Part shown: positions 36,012 to 45,470 of the stretch, piece by piece
Layout of the letters: each line of letters begins with the position of its first letter
How positions within the stretch are numbered: the first letter of the stretch is position 1
NCBI GenBank assembly: GCA_022843465.1
Contig: JALHNO010000014.1
Location: 111,944 to 175,943, forward strand
From: Pseudomonadota bacterium
GTDB taxonomy: Bacteria; Pseudomonadota; Gammaproteobacteria; Xanthomonadales; Ahniellaceae
Length of the DNA stretch: 64,000 nt
Reading direction: 5' to 3'
Notes under the pieces: model-generated
What the model was told of the DNA's origin: nothing
The model's input: the letters and a program-made list of their open reading frames with translations, nothing else
Database searches by the model: none
Made by a program: the position numbers and the translations under genes

Positions 36012-37219
36012 CTGGTCTTGACCGTGACGTTCTGTCCGTCGCGAAAGCCCTTGGCCGGCGTGATGATGACGGCCTCCCCGCCCTTCAACCCGTTCTTGAC
36101 CAGCTGATCGGCATCACGCTTGTCGCCCAGAATGACCTCAACGCGCTGGGCCTTGCCTTCTCCAGCGATGAATACAAAAGATTTGCCTGCTTCGGTAACC
36201 ACTGCGCTGGCGGGGATCCATGCGCCAGTCGGCTTCGGCGCATTGGGGTCACGTGTTTCCAGAAAGCTGACGCGGACCCCCATGTCGGGTACGATTCGGC
36301 TGTCCTTGACTTCAAGCGCGATACGTACTTTGACGGTCGCCTTGCTGCGGTCGGCAGTTGGGATGATTGCCAGTACCCGGCCGGGAATTTTCCATTCCTG
36401 ATAGGCATTGAGGACGGCGTCCACCGGCATGTTTGGTTGCACTCGGCCGATATAAGCCTCGTTGACATCAACCTGGATCTCCAGAGAATCCATGTCGACA
36501 ATGGTTCCGATGCCGGTGCGGATAGAACCACCACCGGCCGAAATTGGCGAAATCATCTCGCCTGGCTGCGCCGCCTTGACGGTGACCACCCCGGCGAATG
36601 GCGCGCGGACAACGGTGTTGTCAAGTTGTTGTTGCGTGAGCGCGATCGAGCTGGCAGCTACTGCGACTTGCGACTGCTGCGATGCAATGCGCGCTCGCAA
36701 CCCCTCTACCGCCGTGCGTGCGTTGTCGAGCGCCTGCTGGCTAACCAATTTGCGCGTTATGAGGTCCTGCTGACGCGCCAACTCGCGTTCGGCCTGTCCA
36801 AGATTTACCCGCATCTCGGACAGGTTTGCCTCGGCGGCGCGCTTCTGTGCCATCGACAGGTTCATCGCTGCCAGGGCGTCGGTATCGTCGAGCGTTGCCA
36901 GGATCTCGCCCTCAGCGACGCGCTGACCTTCCTCAATCAGTACTTCGCGCACCTTTCCGGTGACCTTGGACGACACCGTGGCGATGCGACGTGCGGTCAC
37001 AAATCCGGAGGCATCAAGCAATGAGACCGGTCCGGACTCCGCGGCCGATCGCGCGATGGAAGTCTCGACAGACAACGGCTTGCGAGCATTGAACACGATG
37101 AGCGTGCCGATCAGGACTGCGACGACAGCCAGGGGAATTGCCCACGCGGGAAGCCGACGCTTGGCCGCTGCCTTGCGTTCTATGCGAAGTTGGTTGAGTA
37201 GGTCTGGTTGGTTGGCCAC
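36008..37219 (-). CDS. HlyD/MacA-type periplasmic adaptor (second exporter)
   Basis: A 403-residue membrane fusion protein. An N-terminal anchor (PAWAIPLAVVAVLIGTLIVF) is followed by a lipoyl half-motif (VSSKVTGKVREVLIEEGQRV), an alpha-hairpin (about 105-195, LSMAQKRAAEANLSEMRVNL and on), the second lipoyl half (VVRAPFAGVVTVKAAQPGEM), a beta-barrel and the C-terminal domain (PASAVVTEAGKSFVFIAGEG). It heads the operon. It resembles the adaptor at 2823 only in layout, so the two exporters are not recent duplicates. No regulator gene or sigma-54 promoter is seen next to this one. Confidence 0.9.
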   Translation of the reverse strand: MANQPDLLNQLRIERKAAAKRRLPAWAIPLAVVAVLIGTLIVFNARKPLSVETSIARSAAESGPVSLLDASGFVTARRIATVSSKVTGKVREVLIEEGQRVAEGEILATLDDTDALAAMNLSMAQKRAAEANLSEMRVNLGQAERELARQQDLITRKLVSQQALDNARTAVEGLRARIASQQSQVAVAASSIALTQQQLDNTVVRAPFAGVVTVKAAQPGEMISPISAGGGSIRTGIGTIVDMDSLEIQVDVNEAYIGRVQPNMPVDAVLNAYQEWKIPGRVLAIIPTADRSKATVKVRIALEVKDSRIVPDMGVRVSFLETRDPNAPKPTGAWIPASAVVTEAGKSFVFIAGEGKAQRVEVILGDKRDADQLVKNGLKGGEAVIITPAKGFRDGQNVTVKTR

Positions 37220-37391
37220 GCCTGCATCCTGTCTGGATTATTCGTAAGTCTGCCATACACTGCGTCATTGTCCCCATCACATTTAGTGCCAGGAGTCACC
37301 AGATGCATCCCCTCTCGGGCCCCAAGAGCGTACTGCAGCCATGATCAACACCTATATCTGCAGTGCTTGGCCCCGGAGCAGTCTTGCCGTA

Positions 37392-38033
37392 ATGGGCCGC
37401 ACAGAGCGCTTCCCCGTCCACCGCATCTATTGCATCGGCCGCAACTACGAGGCACATGCCAGGGAAATGCAGGCGACGGTGAATCTGGAGGCGCCGGTTT
37501 TTTTCTGCAAGCCGGCTGATGCCATCGTGCAGGACGGTGCCGATGTGCCGTACCCATCGGCGACCAGCGATCTGCATCACGAAGTGGAACTGGTGGCCGC
37601 GCTGGGCTGCGGCGGCCGCGATCTTTCTGCCGAGCAGGGGCTCGCTGCGGTGATTGCCTATGCGGTCGGGCTCGATCTGACCCGGCGCGACCTGCAGGCG
37701 CAGGCCAAGGCCAAGGGTACTCCCTGGGATACCGCCAAGGGCTTTGATCATTCGGCGCCGGTTTCCGCACTGCGTCTGGTTTCCGAACTCGGCCATCCGG
37801 TTGCTGGCTGCCTGTCGCTCGAAGTCAATGGCCAGCTCCGCCAGCAGGTCGATATCGGTGACATGCTGCTGAAGGTCGGCGAGATCATTGCCGCGCTGTC
37901 GCACTACTTCGAACTGCGCGCGGGCGATCTGATCTTCACAGGGACGCCTGCAGGAGTCGCGGCACTGCAGCGCGGCGATCAGTTCCGCGCGGGTTTCCCG
38001 GGTATCCCCGATCTGGTCGGACGCATCGTCTAG
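37392..38033 (+). CDS. fumarylacetoacetate hydrolase-family protein (fumarylpyruvate hydrolase-like)
   Basis: A 213-residue enzyme of the FAH fold that cleaves a C-C bond in acylpyruvates. Conserved features are CIGRNYEAHAREM at the N-terminus, the metal ligands in HHEVELVAALG, DLTRRDLQAQAKAKGTPW and the end block FTGTPAGVAALQRGD. Length and sequence resemble the YcgM/NagK-type members (fumarylpyruvate or acylpyruvate hydrolase) more than the long tyrosine-pathway FAH. The frame is open 17 codons further upstream to 37341; ATG 37392 gives the normal N-terminus. Confidence 0.87.
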   Translation: MGRTERFPVHRIYCIGRNYEAHAREMQATVNLEAPVFFCKPADAIVQDGADVPYPSATSDLHHEVELVAALGCGGRDLSAEQGLAAVIAYAVGLDLTRRDLQAQAKAKGTPWDTAKGFDHSAPVSALRLVSELGHPVAGCLSLEVNGQLRQQVDIGDMLLKVGEIIAALSHYFELRAGDLIFTGTPAGVAALQRGDQFRAGFPGIPDLVGRIV

Positions 38034-38098
38034 GGCTACGCTCGGGATTCCGGAGCCACGTCACCGACGCGCGCGCTCCATCCGCCGAGGAGCAGACG

Positions 38099-38521
38099 AT
38101 GGGCATGCTTACCGAGTTCAAGCAATTTGCGATGCGCGGCAATGTGATGGATCTTGCCATCGGTGTCGTCATCGGCACCGCATTCGGCAAGATCGTGTCT
38201 TCACTTGTCGACAAGATCATCATGCCGGTGATCGGCTGGATGACCTCGGGACAGAATTTTTCCGACCTCGCCTTCAATGTCGGCAGCAAGCTTGGGCCGG
38301 ACGGCACTTCGATACCGGCGATTGCGATCGGTTACGGGGCCTTTCTGCAATCGATCCTCGATTTCACCATCGTCGCGTTTGTGATTTTCCTGGTGGTCAA
38401 GGGCATCAACCGCTTCCGCACGCAGGAGGCCGCTGCGCCGGCCGAGCCGCCGGCTCCGACCGTGGAAGAGAAGCTGCTGACCGAGATTCGCGACCTGCTG
38501 GCGCAGCGTCAGCAGGCCTAG
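38099..38521 (+). CDS. mscL: large-conductance mechanosensitive channel
   Basis: A 140-residue inner-membrane channel that opens on hypo-osmotic shock. The amphipathic N-terminal helix (LTEFKQFAMRGNVMDLAI), the pore helix TM1 (GVVIGTAFGKIVSSLVDKII), the periplasmic loop and TM2 (ILDFTIVAFVIFLVVKGIN) and the C-terminal bundle helix (EEKLLTEIRDLLAQR) are all present. A GAGGAG site precedes the ATG. Length is normal for the family. Confidence 0.96.
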   Translation: MGMLTEFKQFAMRGNVMDLAIGVVIGTAFGKIVSSLVDKIIMPVIGWMTSGQNFSDLAFNVGSKLGPDGTSIPAIAIGYGAFLQSILDFTIVAFVIFLVVKGINRFRTQEAAAPAEPPAPTVEEKLLTEIRDLLAQRQQA

Positions 38522-38601
38522 CCGCATTGCATTGCTACGAAGGTTCGCTGGGCCTGCGAGCGCAGGCTCTGGCACAATGGCGTTTTGAATGGGAGCGCGC
38601 C

Positions 38602-40074
38602 ATGCGTACCGTCGTCCTTGCCGTTTCGGTATTTGTCTCGGCCGTGTTCGCCGGGCAGCTGGCGGCCGCTGATGCGGCGCCCAGCGAGCCGTTCAGCGCC
38701 GAGCAGATTGCCGCTGCGACCATCCTGCGCGATCAGGCCAGCGCCGGCAGCGGCGCCTATGCCATCGTGGAATCGCTGACCACCGAAGTCGGTCAACGCA
38801 TGGCAGGCAGTCCGGCAGATGCGCGCGCCGTGGCCTGGGCCGAGGCCAAATTCCGCGCGCTGGGCTTTGATCGGGTCATCCTGCAGCCGGTGCGATTTCC
38901 GGTCTGGGTGCGCGGCGCCGAGTCTGCCGAGGTCGTTTCACCGGCGCCCCAGTCTTTCGCGATCACTGCACTGGGTTGGTCGAGCGCGACGCCCGCTGAT
39001 GGCGTTACCGCCGAGGTGGTGGGCTTTCCCGATCTGGAGGCATTGCGGGCGGCTGATGCCGGGCAGGTACGTGGCCGCATCGTCTACCTCACGCATGCGA
39101 TGCAACGTCGGCGCGATGGCGGCGGCTACAGCAAGGCCGTCGAGATCCGCAGCGCGGGCGCCGAGATCGCCGGCAGCAAGGGAGCATTGGCGGTGCTGAT
39201 CCGTTCGGTGGGCACCGATTCGCATCGCCTGCCACATACCGGTGGCGGCATCAGCTTCAGCCAGATCTCCAACCAGCCGGCGGCGCTCAAGCGTGCGATC
39301 GAGGTCAGCGACGGCAGTTACGTGGCACTGACGGCGGTGCCAGCCGCTGCCCTCAGCGTGCCCGATGCCGATCAGGTCGAGCGCCTGCTGAAGCTTGCCC
39401 AGCCGCTGGTTGTGCGCCTGAAGATCGAGGCCAGAATCGGCGCCGAGTACACCAGCCACAACGTGATCGGCGAAATCACCGGCCGCGAACTGCCCGACGA
39501 GTATGTGGTGATCGGCGGCCATCTGGATTCCTGGGATCTTGGCACCGGCGCGATCGATGATGGCGCCGGTGTGGCCATCACGATGGCAGCGGGCGCCCTG
39601 ATCGCCAAGGCGCCGCAGCGTCCGCGCCGCAGTGTTCGCGTCGTCGCATTCGCCAATGAGGAGCAGGGCATTTTTGGCGGTCGCGCCTATGCCGGACGTG
39701 CTGATGCCGCGCGTCATGTTGCGGCCGCCGAGTCGGATTTCGGTGCCGGCCGGATCTATCGCTTTGACAGCCGGGTCGATCCAGCGCATTTGCCTGCGGT
39801 CAGGCAGATCATGCAGGTGCTGTTTCCGCTGGGCATCGAAGCCGGCGGCAATGAGGCGCGCGGTGGGCCGGATGTCGGTGGACTGCTGAAGTCCGGGGTT
39901 CCGATGTTCGAGTTGCGCCAGGACGGCAGTGATTATTTCGATCTGCACCACACCGCCGACGACACCCTCGACAAGATCGATCCGCTGGCGCTTGACCAGA
40001 ATGTTGCGGCCTACGTGGCCTTCACCTGGCTCGCTGCAGATGTCTTGCCGGCGCTGAAAGCGCCTGCGCCCTAG
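38602..40074 (+). CDS. secreted M28-family metallopeptidase (carboxypeptidase Q-like)
   Basis: A 490-residue zinc peptidase with a signal sequence (VVLAVSVFVSAVFAGQLAAA DAA). A PA-like insert (about 120-250) precedes the catalytic part. Zinc-site motifs are GGHLDSWDLGTGAIDDGAG (His and bridging Asp), NEEQGIFGG (catalytic Glu and ligand Glu), the later D in AESDFGAG and the final His in FDLHHTADDT. The layout fits aminopeptidases and carboxypeptidase Q-like proteins of the periplasm or outside. The frame is open 25 codons upstream, but ATG 38602 is followed by the signal peptide. Confidence 0.9.
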   Translation: MRTVVLAVSVFVSAVFAGQLAAADAAPSEPFSAEQIAAATILRDQASAGSGAYAIVESLTTEVGQRMAGSPADARAVAWAEAKFRALGFDRVILQPVRFPVWVRGAESAEVVSPAPQSFAITALGWSSATPADGVTAEVVGFPDLEALRAADAGQVRGRIVYLTHAMQRRRDGGGYSKAVEIRSAGAEIAGSKGALAVLIRSVGTDSHRLPHTGGGISFSQISNQPAALKRAIEVSDGSYVALTAVPAAALSVPDADQVERLLKLAQPLVVRLKIEARIGAEYTSHNVIGEITGRELPDEYVVIGGHLDSWDLGTGAIDDGAGVAITMAAGALIAKAPQRPRRSVRVVAFANEEQGIFGGRAYAGRADAARHVAAAESDFGAGRIYRFDSRVDPAHLPAVRQIMQVLFPLGIEAGGNEARGGPDVGGLLKSGVPMFELRQDGSDYFDLHHTADDTLDKIDPLALDQNVAAYVAFTWLAADVLPALKAPAP

Positions 40075-40086
40075 CGCACCTGGCAT

Positions 40087-40305
40087 GCTCCTGCAGGGCA
40101 TCTCTGCGAGATGCCATGGTGGGGCTATGGCGGTTTGGAAATGGCATCTCACAGAGATGCCCTACTGGGAATCGCTCCTGTAGGGCATCTCTGCGAGATG
40201 CCATGGTGGGGCTATCGCGGTTTTGAAATGGCATCTCACAGAGATGCCCTACAGGGAATCGCTCTGGTAGGGCATCTCACAGGGATGCCCTACAGGGACC
40301 GCATT
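40087..40305. repeat. tandem array of an 87-bp palindromic repeat
   Basis: Three units begin at 40087, 40174 and 40261, a period of exactly 87 bp. The first two are nearly identical; the third is shortened in the middle. Each full unit holds a hairpin arm GGGCATCTCTGCGAGATGCC, a spacer, and the inverted arm GGCATCTCACAGAGATGCCC, so the whole unit folds back on itself. A diverged single unit lies at 59358-59432. The array occupies most of the 261-bp gap between two convergent peptidase genes. Confidence 0.9.
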
Positions 40306-40335
40306 GCTGCGAGGTCGGCTTCCCGACGGCGAGGC

Positions 40336-41577
40336 TCAGCGCAACAGCGGCGTCGCCAGTACCGTGGATTTTCCACCCAGCAGCTTTTCAGACGCCGCAA
40401 CCAGATCGGCCGTGGAGACCGCGCGCATCTTGCGCAGTGCGCGCGCCAGATCGTCCAGAGACCGTTCACCCTTGCTGCGTTGCCGGATCTCGACATCGAG
40501 TGCGCGCAGCAGGACAGCGGCGCGCGCCGTGGTTTCGGCGTTGCTGCTTTCGCCGCGCAGGCTCTTGACCTTGCCGCCCCAGTTGGCCAGCCACTGATAG
40601 ACCTTCTCATGGCGCTCATCGGTCATGCCACCGGCGCGGTAGATCAGTTCGATCGAGTAGAACTCGGCGAGCCCCTCGGCGATCCAGTCGGAGCGATCCT
40701 TGCCGCGGATGCGTGTCACCACATGGACCAGTTCGTGCACCAGGGTGCTGGTGGCGTTCTCGCTGATCAGCGGCCGCTCGGAGTGCAGGAACAGCGAGTT
40801 GGGACCCGACAGACCGCCGCGCCACATCGGATCGCCGGCACCGACGATCAGGATCTTGCGTGGCGTCTTGCCAAAGGCGCTTTCGAACTCGGGCCAGACG
40901 AAATTGATCAGGGTCAGGGCGTCCATGCGATCCAACGGATCACCTTTGGGCGCTGCAATCGCGACCTCGGTCGTGCCCAGGCGATCGCGGCGGGTGCCGA
41001 TCTGCCCCGCCACCATCCAGCCGATCGGCCGGTCGAACTTGCGCTCGGGATTGTCGATGATGAAACGACCATCGCTGCCACGCATCCAGCCGGTATCGAC
41101 ATTGGTCCAACCGGCCGGCATCTTGATCTGCAGTCGCGCGCGCGAACTGGCGCCCTTGCTCATTCGGACGCGCAGGGACGGGATGACACGGTCGCCGCGA
41201 AAGATGGCCCAGTCCGCCGTCATCCGGGCATCGAAGGCACCGTCGCCGCGATCACGCGAGATCCGCACCAGATAGCTCAGCTGCGAGCCGGCGCCTGCGG
41301 GTCGCCAGAGCACCTGCTTGCCAACTCTTTCGAGCTTGCCCTTGCTGGCCGTGAACCCGCTGAAGCGCTTCGCGTCGAACTCGAAACTGATTTCCTTGAC
41401 GCGCTCGCCCGACTGCCCGAGCAGGATATGCACACGCGCCTGGTCAGTCCTGGGCAGCAGTTCGACGGTGTAGTCGAGGTCGAAGCGCAGGTCGGCGGCC
41501 GTCGGCGCGGCCTGCGCAACTGAGGACAACGTCAACAGCAGGAACGCGCTCAGCAGGGCCGGGAGTATCAATTTCAT
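40336..41577 (-). CDS. secreted gluzincin-like metallopeptidase, unassigned family
   Basis: A 413-residue protein with a signal peptide (LILPALLSAFLLLTLSSVAQ A). An N-terminal beta-rich region (about 25-230) precedes a zinc site HELVHVV with a second Glu in EGLAEFYSIELI about 20 residues on, the HExxH...E pattern of gluzincins (M1/M61-like). The C-terminal 100 residues are helical. I cannot place it in a named family. The frame reaches 41619, but ATG 41577 leads straight into the signal peptide. Confidence 0.75.
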   Translation of the reverse strand: MKLILPALLSAFLLLTLSSVAQAAPTAADLRFDLDYTVELLPRTDQARVHILLGQSGERVKEISFEFDAKRFSGFTASKGKLERVGKQVLWRPAGAGSQLSYLVRISRDRGDGAFDARMTADWAIFRGDRVIPSLRVRMSKGASSRARLQIKMPAGWTNVDTGWMRGSDGRFIIDNPERKFDRPIGWMVAGQIGTRRDRLGTTEVAIAAPKGDPLDRMDALTLINFVWPEFESAFGKTPRKILIVGAGDPMWRGGLSGPNSLFLHSERPLISENATSTLVHELVHVVTRIRGKDRSDWIAEGLAEFYSIELIYRAGGMTDERHEKVYQWLANWGGKVKSLRGESSNAETTARAAVLLRALDVEIRQRSKGERSLDDLARALRKMRAVSTADLVAASEKLLGGKSTVLATPLLR

Positions 41578-41688
41578 CAGATTGCCTGGACATGGTATCT
41601 GCCACAGGATAGCGAGCACGCTGGCAAATTTCCGTTGTCGCTGGCGTGGCGTTCAGCCTGGGCTGCCGCTGGCACAGCGGCCTCTGCC

Positions 41689-42591
41689 TCAGCGCGGCCT
41701 TGCCAGCACCGAAGCAAATACCGCAAACGCGGCGCTGACATTGAGGCTCTCGACGCTGCCACTGCCGGGGATGCCCAGTCGCTGCGTGCAGGCGGCAATC
41801 AGACTCGACGACATGCCAGCGGATTCTGCGCCCATCACCAGTACCGCTTTCGCGGGGAGCTGGGCAGCAAACAGGTCGTCGCCATCGCGTACGACGGTGG
41901 CGATGCCCTCGTAGCCGTGGGCGCGAAGTTTTTTCATCGCGTCATGGGCATCATCGACGCGTGCAATCGGCACCACCTCGGCGCCGCCTTCGGCGACCCG
42001 GCAGGCGGCGCCCGAGAGGCCGGCGGCATCCCGATGCAGGATCAGGCCGGCGCAGCCGAAGTGGGCGGCGCTGCGCAGGATGGCACCGAGATTGTGCGGA
42101 TTGCCGACGCCGTCGAGCCAGGTGAACCAGGCCTGCTCGCTCGTGCCGGCCTTGGCCAGCAACTGGTCCAGGCTGAGCGCGGGCGCTGGAATGATTTCGA
42201 AGCAGACGCCTTCGTGGTGCTGGCTCTGGGTCAGCTTGTCGAGATCGGCGGTCTCGACCAGCCGGTAGCCGATGCGCTCGCCGGCGCACCAGGTCAGCAC
42301 GCCACTGAAGCGATCGAGCCGCGACTGCGTCAGATAGATCTTGCGGATTGCCTGCGGACGATGCCGGTGCACAGCCAGGCAGGCATTGATGCCGAAGATG
42401 CGCATCTCGCGGTCGCGCTGTTCGCTGCGCGGGTCGCGGGCGGGCGGCGTAGCTGCACTGCGCTCGGCCACTTCGCGGCGTGGCGGAGGTGGCCGCGCTG
42501 CGGCCGGCCTGTTGCCGGTGGGTGTGTTCTTGCTCTTGCCCTTGTCGGCGCCAGCGCGTCGCGCATTGCGCCAGGGATCATCATTGCTCAT
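41689..42591 (-). CDS. TrmH/SpoU-family RNA 2'-O-methyltransferase (YfiF-like)
   Basis: A 300-residue SPOUT methyltransferase. A disordered basic N-terminus (about 1-60, rich in Pro, Arg and Ala) leads to a substrate-binding domain (RIFGINACLAVHRHRPQAIR) and the knotted SAM domain with the three SpoU motifs: DGVGNPHNLGAILRSAAHFG, VLVMGAESAGMSS and IPGSGSVESLNVSAAFAVF. The N-terminal layout resembles E. coli YfiF rather than RlmB or TrmH. The target RNA is not known from sequence. Confidence 0.88.
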   Translation of the reverse strand: MSNDDPWRNARRAGADKGKSKNTPTGNRPAAARPPPPRREVAERSAATPPARDPRSEQRDREMRIFGINACLAVHRHRPQAIRKIYLTQSRLDRFSGVLTWCAGERIGYRLVETADLDKLTQSQHHEGVCFEIIPAPALSLDQLLAKAGTSEQAWFTWLDGVGNPHNLGAILRSAAHFGCAGLILHRDAAGLSGAACRVAEGGAEVVPIARVDDAHDAMKKLRAHGYEGIATVVRDGDDLFAAQLPAKAVLVMGAESAGMSSSLIAACTQRLGIPGSGSVESLNVSAAFAVFASVLARPR

Positions 42592-42678
42592 GGAGAATTC
42601 CGGGAAGCGTCGTCGCGCATTGTAGAACGCGCACCCGGATCCGGCGATGGTGCGCGCACCGGCGCGACGGGCGCGCCC

Positions 42679-44103
42679 TCAGAAGCCGCCGCCGGTCTTG
42701 AACTTGCCGCCACCAAAGCTTCCTCCAGTGCGGAAGCCACCGCTGCTGCGGCTGCCTGAGCTGCCACCCCAACTGCTGGGGCGGCTCGATCCACCACTCC
42801 AGCCGCCGGAGCTTCCGCGCGGAATACGGAACTTTTGCTTGCCGCTGAGCGTGCGCCAGACTTCATCGGCTACCGCAATGCCCTGCAGTACCTGCCCCAG
42901 CAGGGCGCCGATGGCGATGCCGTCGTCGAATTGGGAATCCCGCGCGTCGTAGGTCGCGGTGCGGAACCGCACACGCAGTTCCTCGGCCTCGCGCAGACGG
43001 CTGAGGGTGTGTTGCTGGCTCGCCTGGAGCTCGTTGACCCGATTGAGCAGGGTGGACGTCTGCGCTCGGCAATTGGCCAGGCGGGCGACCGCGGCATCGT
43101 CGCCTGCGCTCGCGGTCGCCCGTGCGTCCTGGCGCAGGGTGTCCAACGATTCGTTGACCAGTTGTGCTTCCAGCGCCTGCAATGCGGCGAGGGTGTAGAC
43201 ATCGTTCCCCGCCGCGATCGCCGCCTGCTCGGCCAATTGCTGTTGATGACGCTGCTCCTCGGCTTCGAGTTCGCGTTCGGCTGCAGCTACCCTGTCTCTC
43301 GCCTGTTCCACGGTTTCGGCGAGCGCAGGCACGCCGGCCGCGGCCAGCGCCTGCTCGTCGAGTTCGGCCAGTCGCTCGGCGCAGGCATCGGCTTCGTCCT
43401 GCTGCCGGATCGCGTGCTCGCGGATGCGATCGGCGAGGGCCAGCAGCATGCGGTAGTTGCGATGCGCGGTCTCGTAGCCGACCAGGCCGGCCACCCAGCC
43501 ATCGAGTGCCCGGATCGGGGCCAGTGCGCGATATTCCGGGAACGCATAACGACGCTGCCACAGATACATGAACAGGCGATCCGCCTCGTAGGGCAGGCGT
43601 TTCTGGCTGCGATCCTGTTCTGTCTGAGTGGCCTTCTGATCCGCATGTTCGGCGCGGCTCTGCGCCTGCTCGAAGGCGGCGCGGGCGTCGCGGTAGACCG
43701 TTGTCGCGGCGAGTGTCGCGCGACAGGCCTGGACGCTGTCGTCGAGCCCGGCCAGCAGGCGATCGTGCTCGGCCAGCAGTTCGCTGCGCCGATCGCTCAG
43801 TGCGCGCTGCTGTTCAAGCGAAGCGGCGATCTGGCTGCCGAGCGACTGCGCCTTGCTGGTGCGCTCAGCGAGCAGGGTCAGCGCACGGCGATCGGCTTCG
43901 TCCAGCCCGGCAACAATCTGCTCGCTGCCGAGCATGCCCAGCCGCAGCGAGGCCAGCTGCCGGGTCTGCTCGGCTTCCGAATTGCGCGCGGCCTGCAGCT
44001 CAGCGCCGAGGCGTTCGAGTTCGCGCGCTTCGCCGTTGGCGCGCTGGCGCGCCTCCTCGATGCCGGCATTGAGTTCCTTGTAGATTTCTGCGCCACTCTT
44101 CAT
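42679..44103 (-). CDS. long coiled-coil protein with a Gly/Ser-rich C-terminal tail
   Basis: A 474-residue cytoplasmic protein without membrane segments or signal peptide. Residues 1-180 and 215-390 are charged helices of coiled-coil type (EEARQRANGEARELERLGAE and similar), interrupted by a hydrophobic, aromatic part (YEADRLFMYLWQRRYAFPEY). The last 55 residues are low-complexity Gly/Ser/Phe/Trp (SSGGWSGGSSRPSSWGGSSG and FKTGGGF at the end). I do not recognise the family. It follows the DUF6384-like gene by 3 bp and forms one operon with it and the TelA-like gene. A scaffold role is plausible; the tail is of a kind that can self-associate. Confidence 0.7.
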   Translation of the reverse strand: MKSGAEIYKELNAGIEEARQRANGEARELERLGAELQAARNSEAEQTRQLASLRLGMLGSEQIVAGLDEADRRALTLLAERTSKAQSLGSQIAASLEQQRALSDRRSELLAEHDRLLAGLDDSVQACRATLAATTVYRDARAAFEQAQSRAEHADQKATQTEQDRSQKRLPYEADRLFMYLWQRRYAFPEYRALAPIRALDGWVAGLVGYETAHRNYRMLLALADRIREHAIRQQDEADACAERLAELDEQALAAAGVPALAETVEQARDRVAAAERELEAEEQRHQQQLAEQAAIAAGNDVYTLAALQALEAQLVNESLDTLRQDARATASAGDDAAVARLANCRAQTSTLLNRVNELQASQQHTLSRLREAEELRVRFRTATYDARDSQFDDGIAIGALLGQVLQGIAVADEVWRTLSGKQKFRIPRGSSGGWSGGSSRPSSWGGSSGSRSSGGFRTGGSFGGGKFKTGGGF

Positions 44104-44106
44104 TGC

Positions 44107-45378
44107 CTACTGCTCCCAGCGGGTGATGTAGCCACCGGCGACCGGACGATCGAACTGCACTTCAAGGACACCACGTTGCTTGCGGCCGACCAGAGCCTGG
44201 TCGATCAGCCCGTTGTCGAGCTTGTCGGCCTTGACCTCCTCGTAGACGGCTTCCGGCACACGTACCGCAAAACGGCTGACTGACTCGATCTGCTGCGTCT
44301 CCTCGTTGAGGATGGGCAAGGTCAGCCGGCCGCCATCCTCGGCGATGGCTTCCACCACCAGATAGAAATTCCGACCCTGGGGATTGTCGACCGGGTGCCG
44401 CCATACGCCACTGCGCACCCCATCGGCCGACACAATCCGCAGCTCGTAGGCGAGACCCAGCTGCGTGCCAATCTGATCGAGTCGAGCGACGGCCGGTTGC
44501 GCCAGCGCAAGATTTCCGGCGCGCAGTGCCGACTCGGCCTGGACCAGCACCGCATCGATGGCGCTGCGCTCGTTGGCCTGCAAACTGGCAGCGGCGAGCA
44601 CAGCCGCCGCGCTCTCGAATCGTGCTGCCAGCTGGTCCAGGGTTTCGACCGGATGCAGGCGTGCTTCGGCGGTGGCCAGCAGGACGGCAGACTCGGCCAG
44701 CAGCGCCTCGGCATCGCCGAGCCGGCGATCGGCCGCGTCGGCGTTGTCACGGTAGGCCTCGGCGGTGCCGGAGTCGAGCGACTGCAGCGCGGCGCGGCGC
44801 TGGCGCAGGCTGCTGACTGCGCTCTTGATCGCATCGAGTTGACCTGCCACCGGCTCGCGAATCAACGCCAGCGGTTCGCTGCGGGCGGCGTGCCAGCGAT
44901 CCAGGCGCTCGATTCGCCGATCGATATCGGCAAGCTGTTCGGACAGCGCATCCACGCGCGTGCTGTATGCCGAGTAGGCGCGGTGATCACGCCACTGCTG
45001 CGGCAACTGCCAGAGCACCCAGCCCGCGCCGAGCAGCAAGCTGGTCAGCAACAGGCGCCGCAGCCACTGCCAGCGCGCTATGTAGACATGCGCCAGACGC
45101 AGGGCGAACGAGGGCTTCGGTGGCTGATAAGTGAAGCGATCCTGTTTGAGCGCCTCGACGCCCTTGCGGACCAGTTCATCGGTGACCGCGATCCCCTGGT
45201 CCGAATAGATCTGGCGGATGCGCGCGACCAGGGCGTCATCGCGCAGATCGGCCTCCAGTTCGCGATCAACGGTGCTGCGCTCATGGCGCAGGGTGTCGAC
45301 GATATCCATCGCCAGCATCACTTCGTCAAGCGGCGTGGTATCCGCGGCAGTACGGGGTGCAGTGGTGACAGGAATCAA
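44107..45378 (-). CDS. single-span membrane protein, DUF6384-like
   Basis: A 423-residue protein. Its N-terminus TPLDEVMLAMDIVDTLRHER and the following FTYQPPKPSFALRLAHVYIA resemble the uncharacterised DUF6384 family as I remember it. One transmembrane helix (LRRLLLTSLLLGAGWVLWQL, near 90-112) is followed by a long helical periplasmic or cytoplasmic region (RVDALSEQLADIDRRIERLD) and a beta-rich C-terminal domain (GRNFYLVVEAIAEDGGRLTL). It sits between the TelA-like gene and the coiled-coil gene, which starts 3 bp after its stop. Confidence 0.65.
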   Translation of the reverse strand: MIPVTTAPRTAADTTPLDEVMLAMDIVDTLRHERSTVDRELEADLRDDALVARIRQIYSDQGIAVTDELVRKGVEALKQDRFTYQPPKPSFALRLAHVYIARWQWLRRLLLTSLLLGAGWVLWQLPQQWRDHRAYSAYSTRVDALSEQLADIDRRIERLDRWHAARSEPLALIREPVAGQLDAIKSAVSSLRQRRAALQSLDSGTAEAYRDNADAADRRLGDAEALLAESAVLLATAEARLHPVETLDQLAARFESAAAVLAAASLQANERSAIDAVLVQAESALRAGNLALAQPAVARLDQIGTQLGLAYELRIVSADGVRSGVWRHPVDNPQGRNFYLVVEAIAEDGGRLTLPILNEETQQIESVSRFAVRVPEAVYEEVKADKLDNGLIDQALVGRKQRGVLEVQFDRPVAGGYITRWEQ

Positions 45379-45470
45379 GGTCTCGGGTCCCGGGCAGAAC
45401 GAATCGTGGGAGCGGCGCGCCAGGGAGCGGCGCAGCGCCGCAGCGCGCGCACGCCCCGTGTCCGCCGCGA

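Noticed and set aside
40087..40305. CRISPR array
   Set aside because: Units are 87 bp, palindromic and nearly identical along their whole length, so there are no unique spacers. No cas genes are present.
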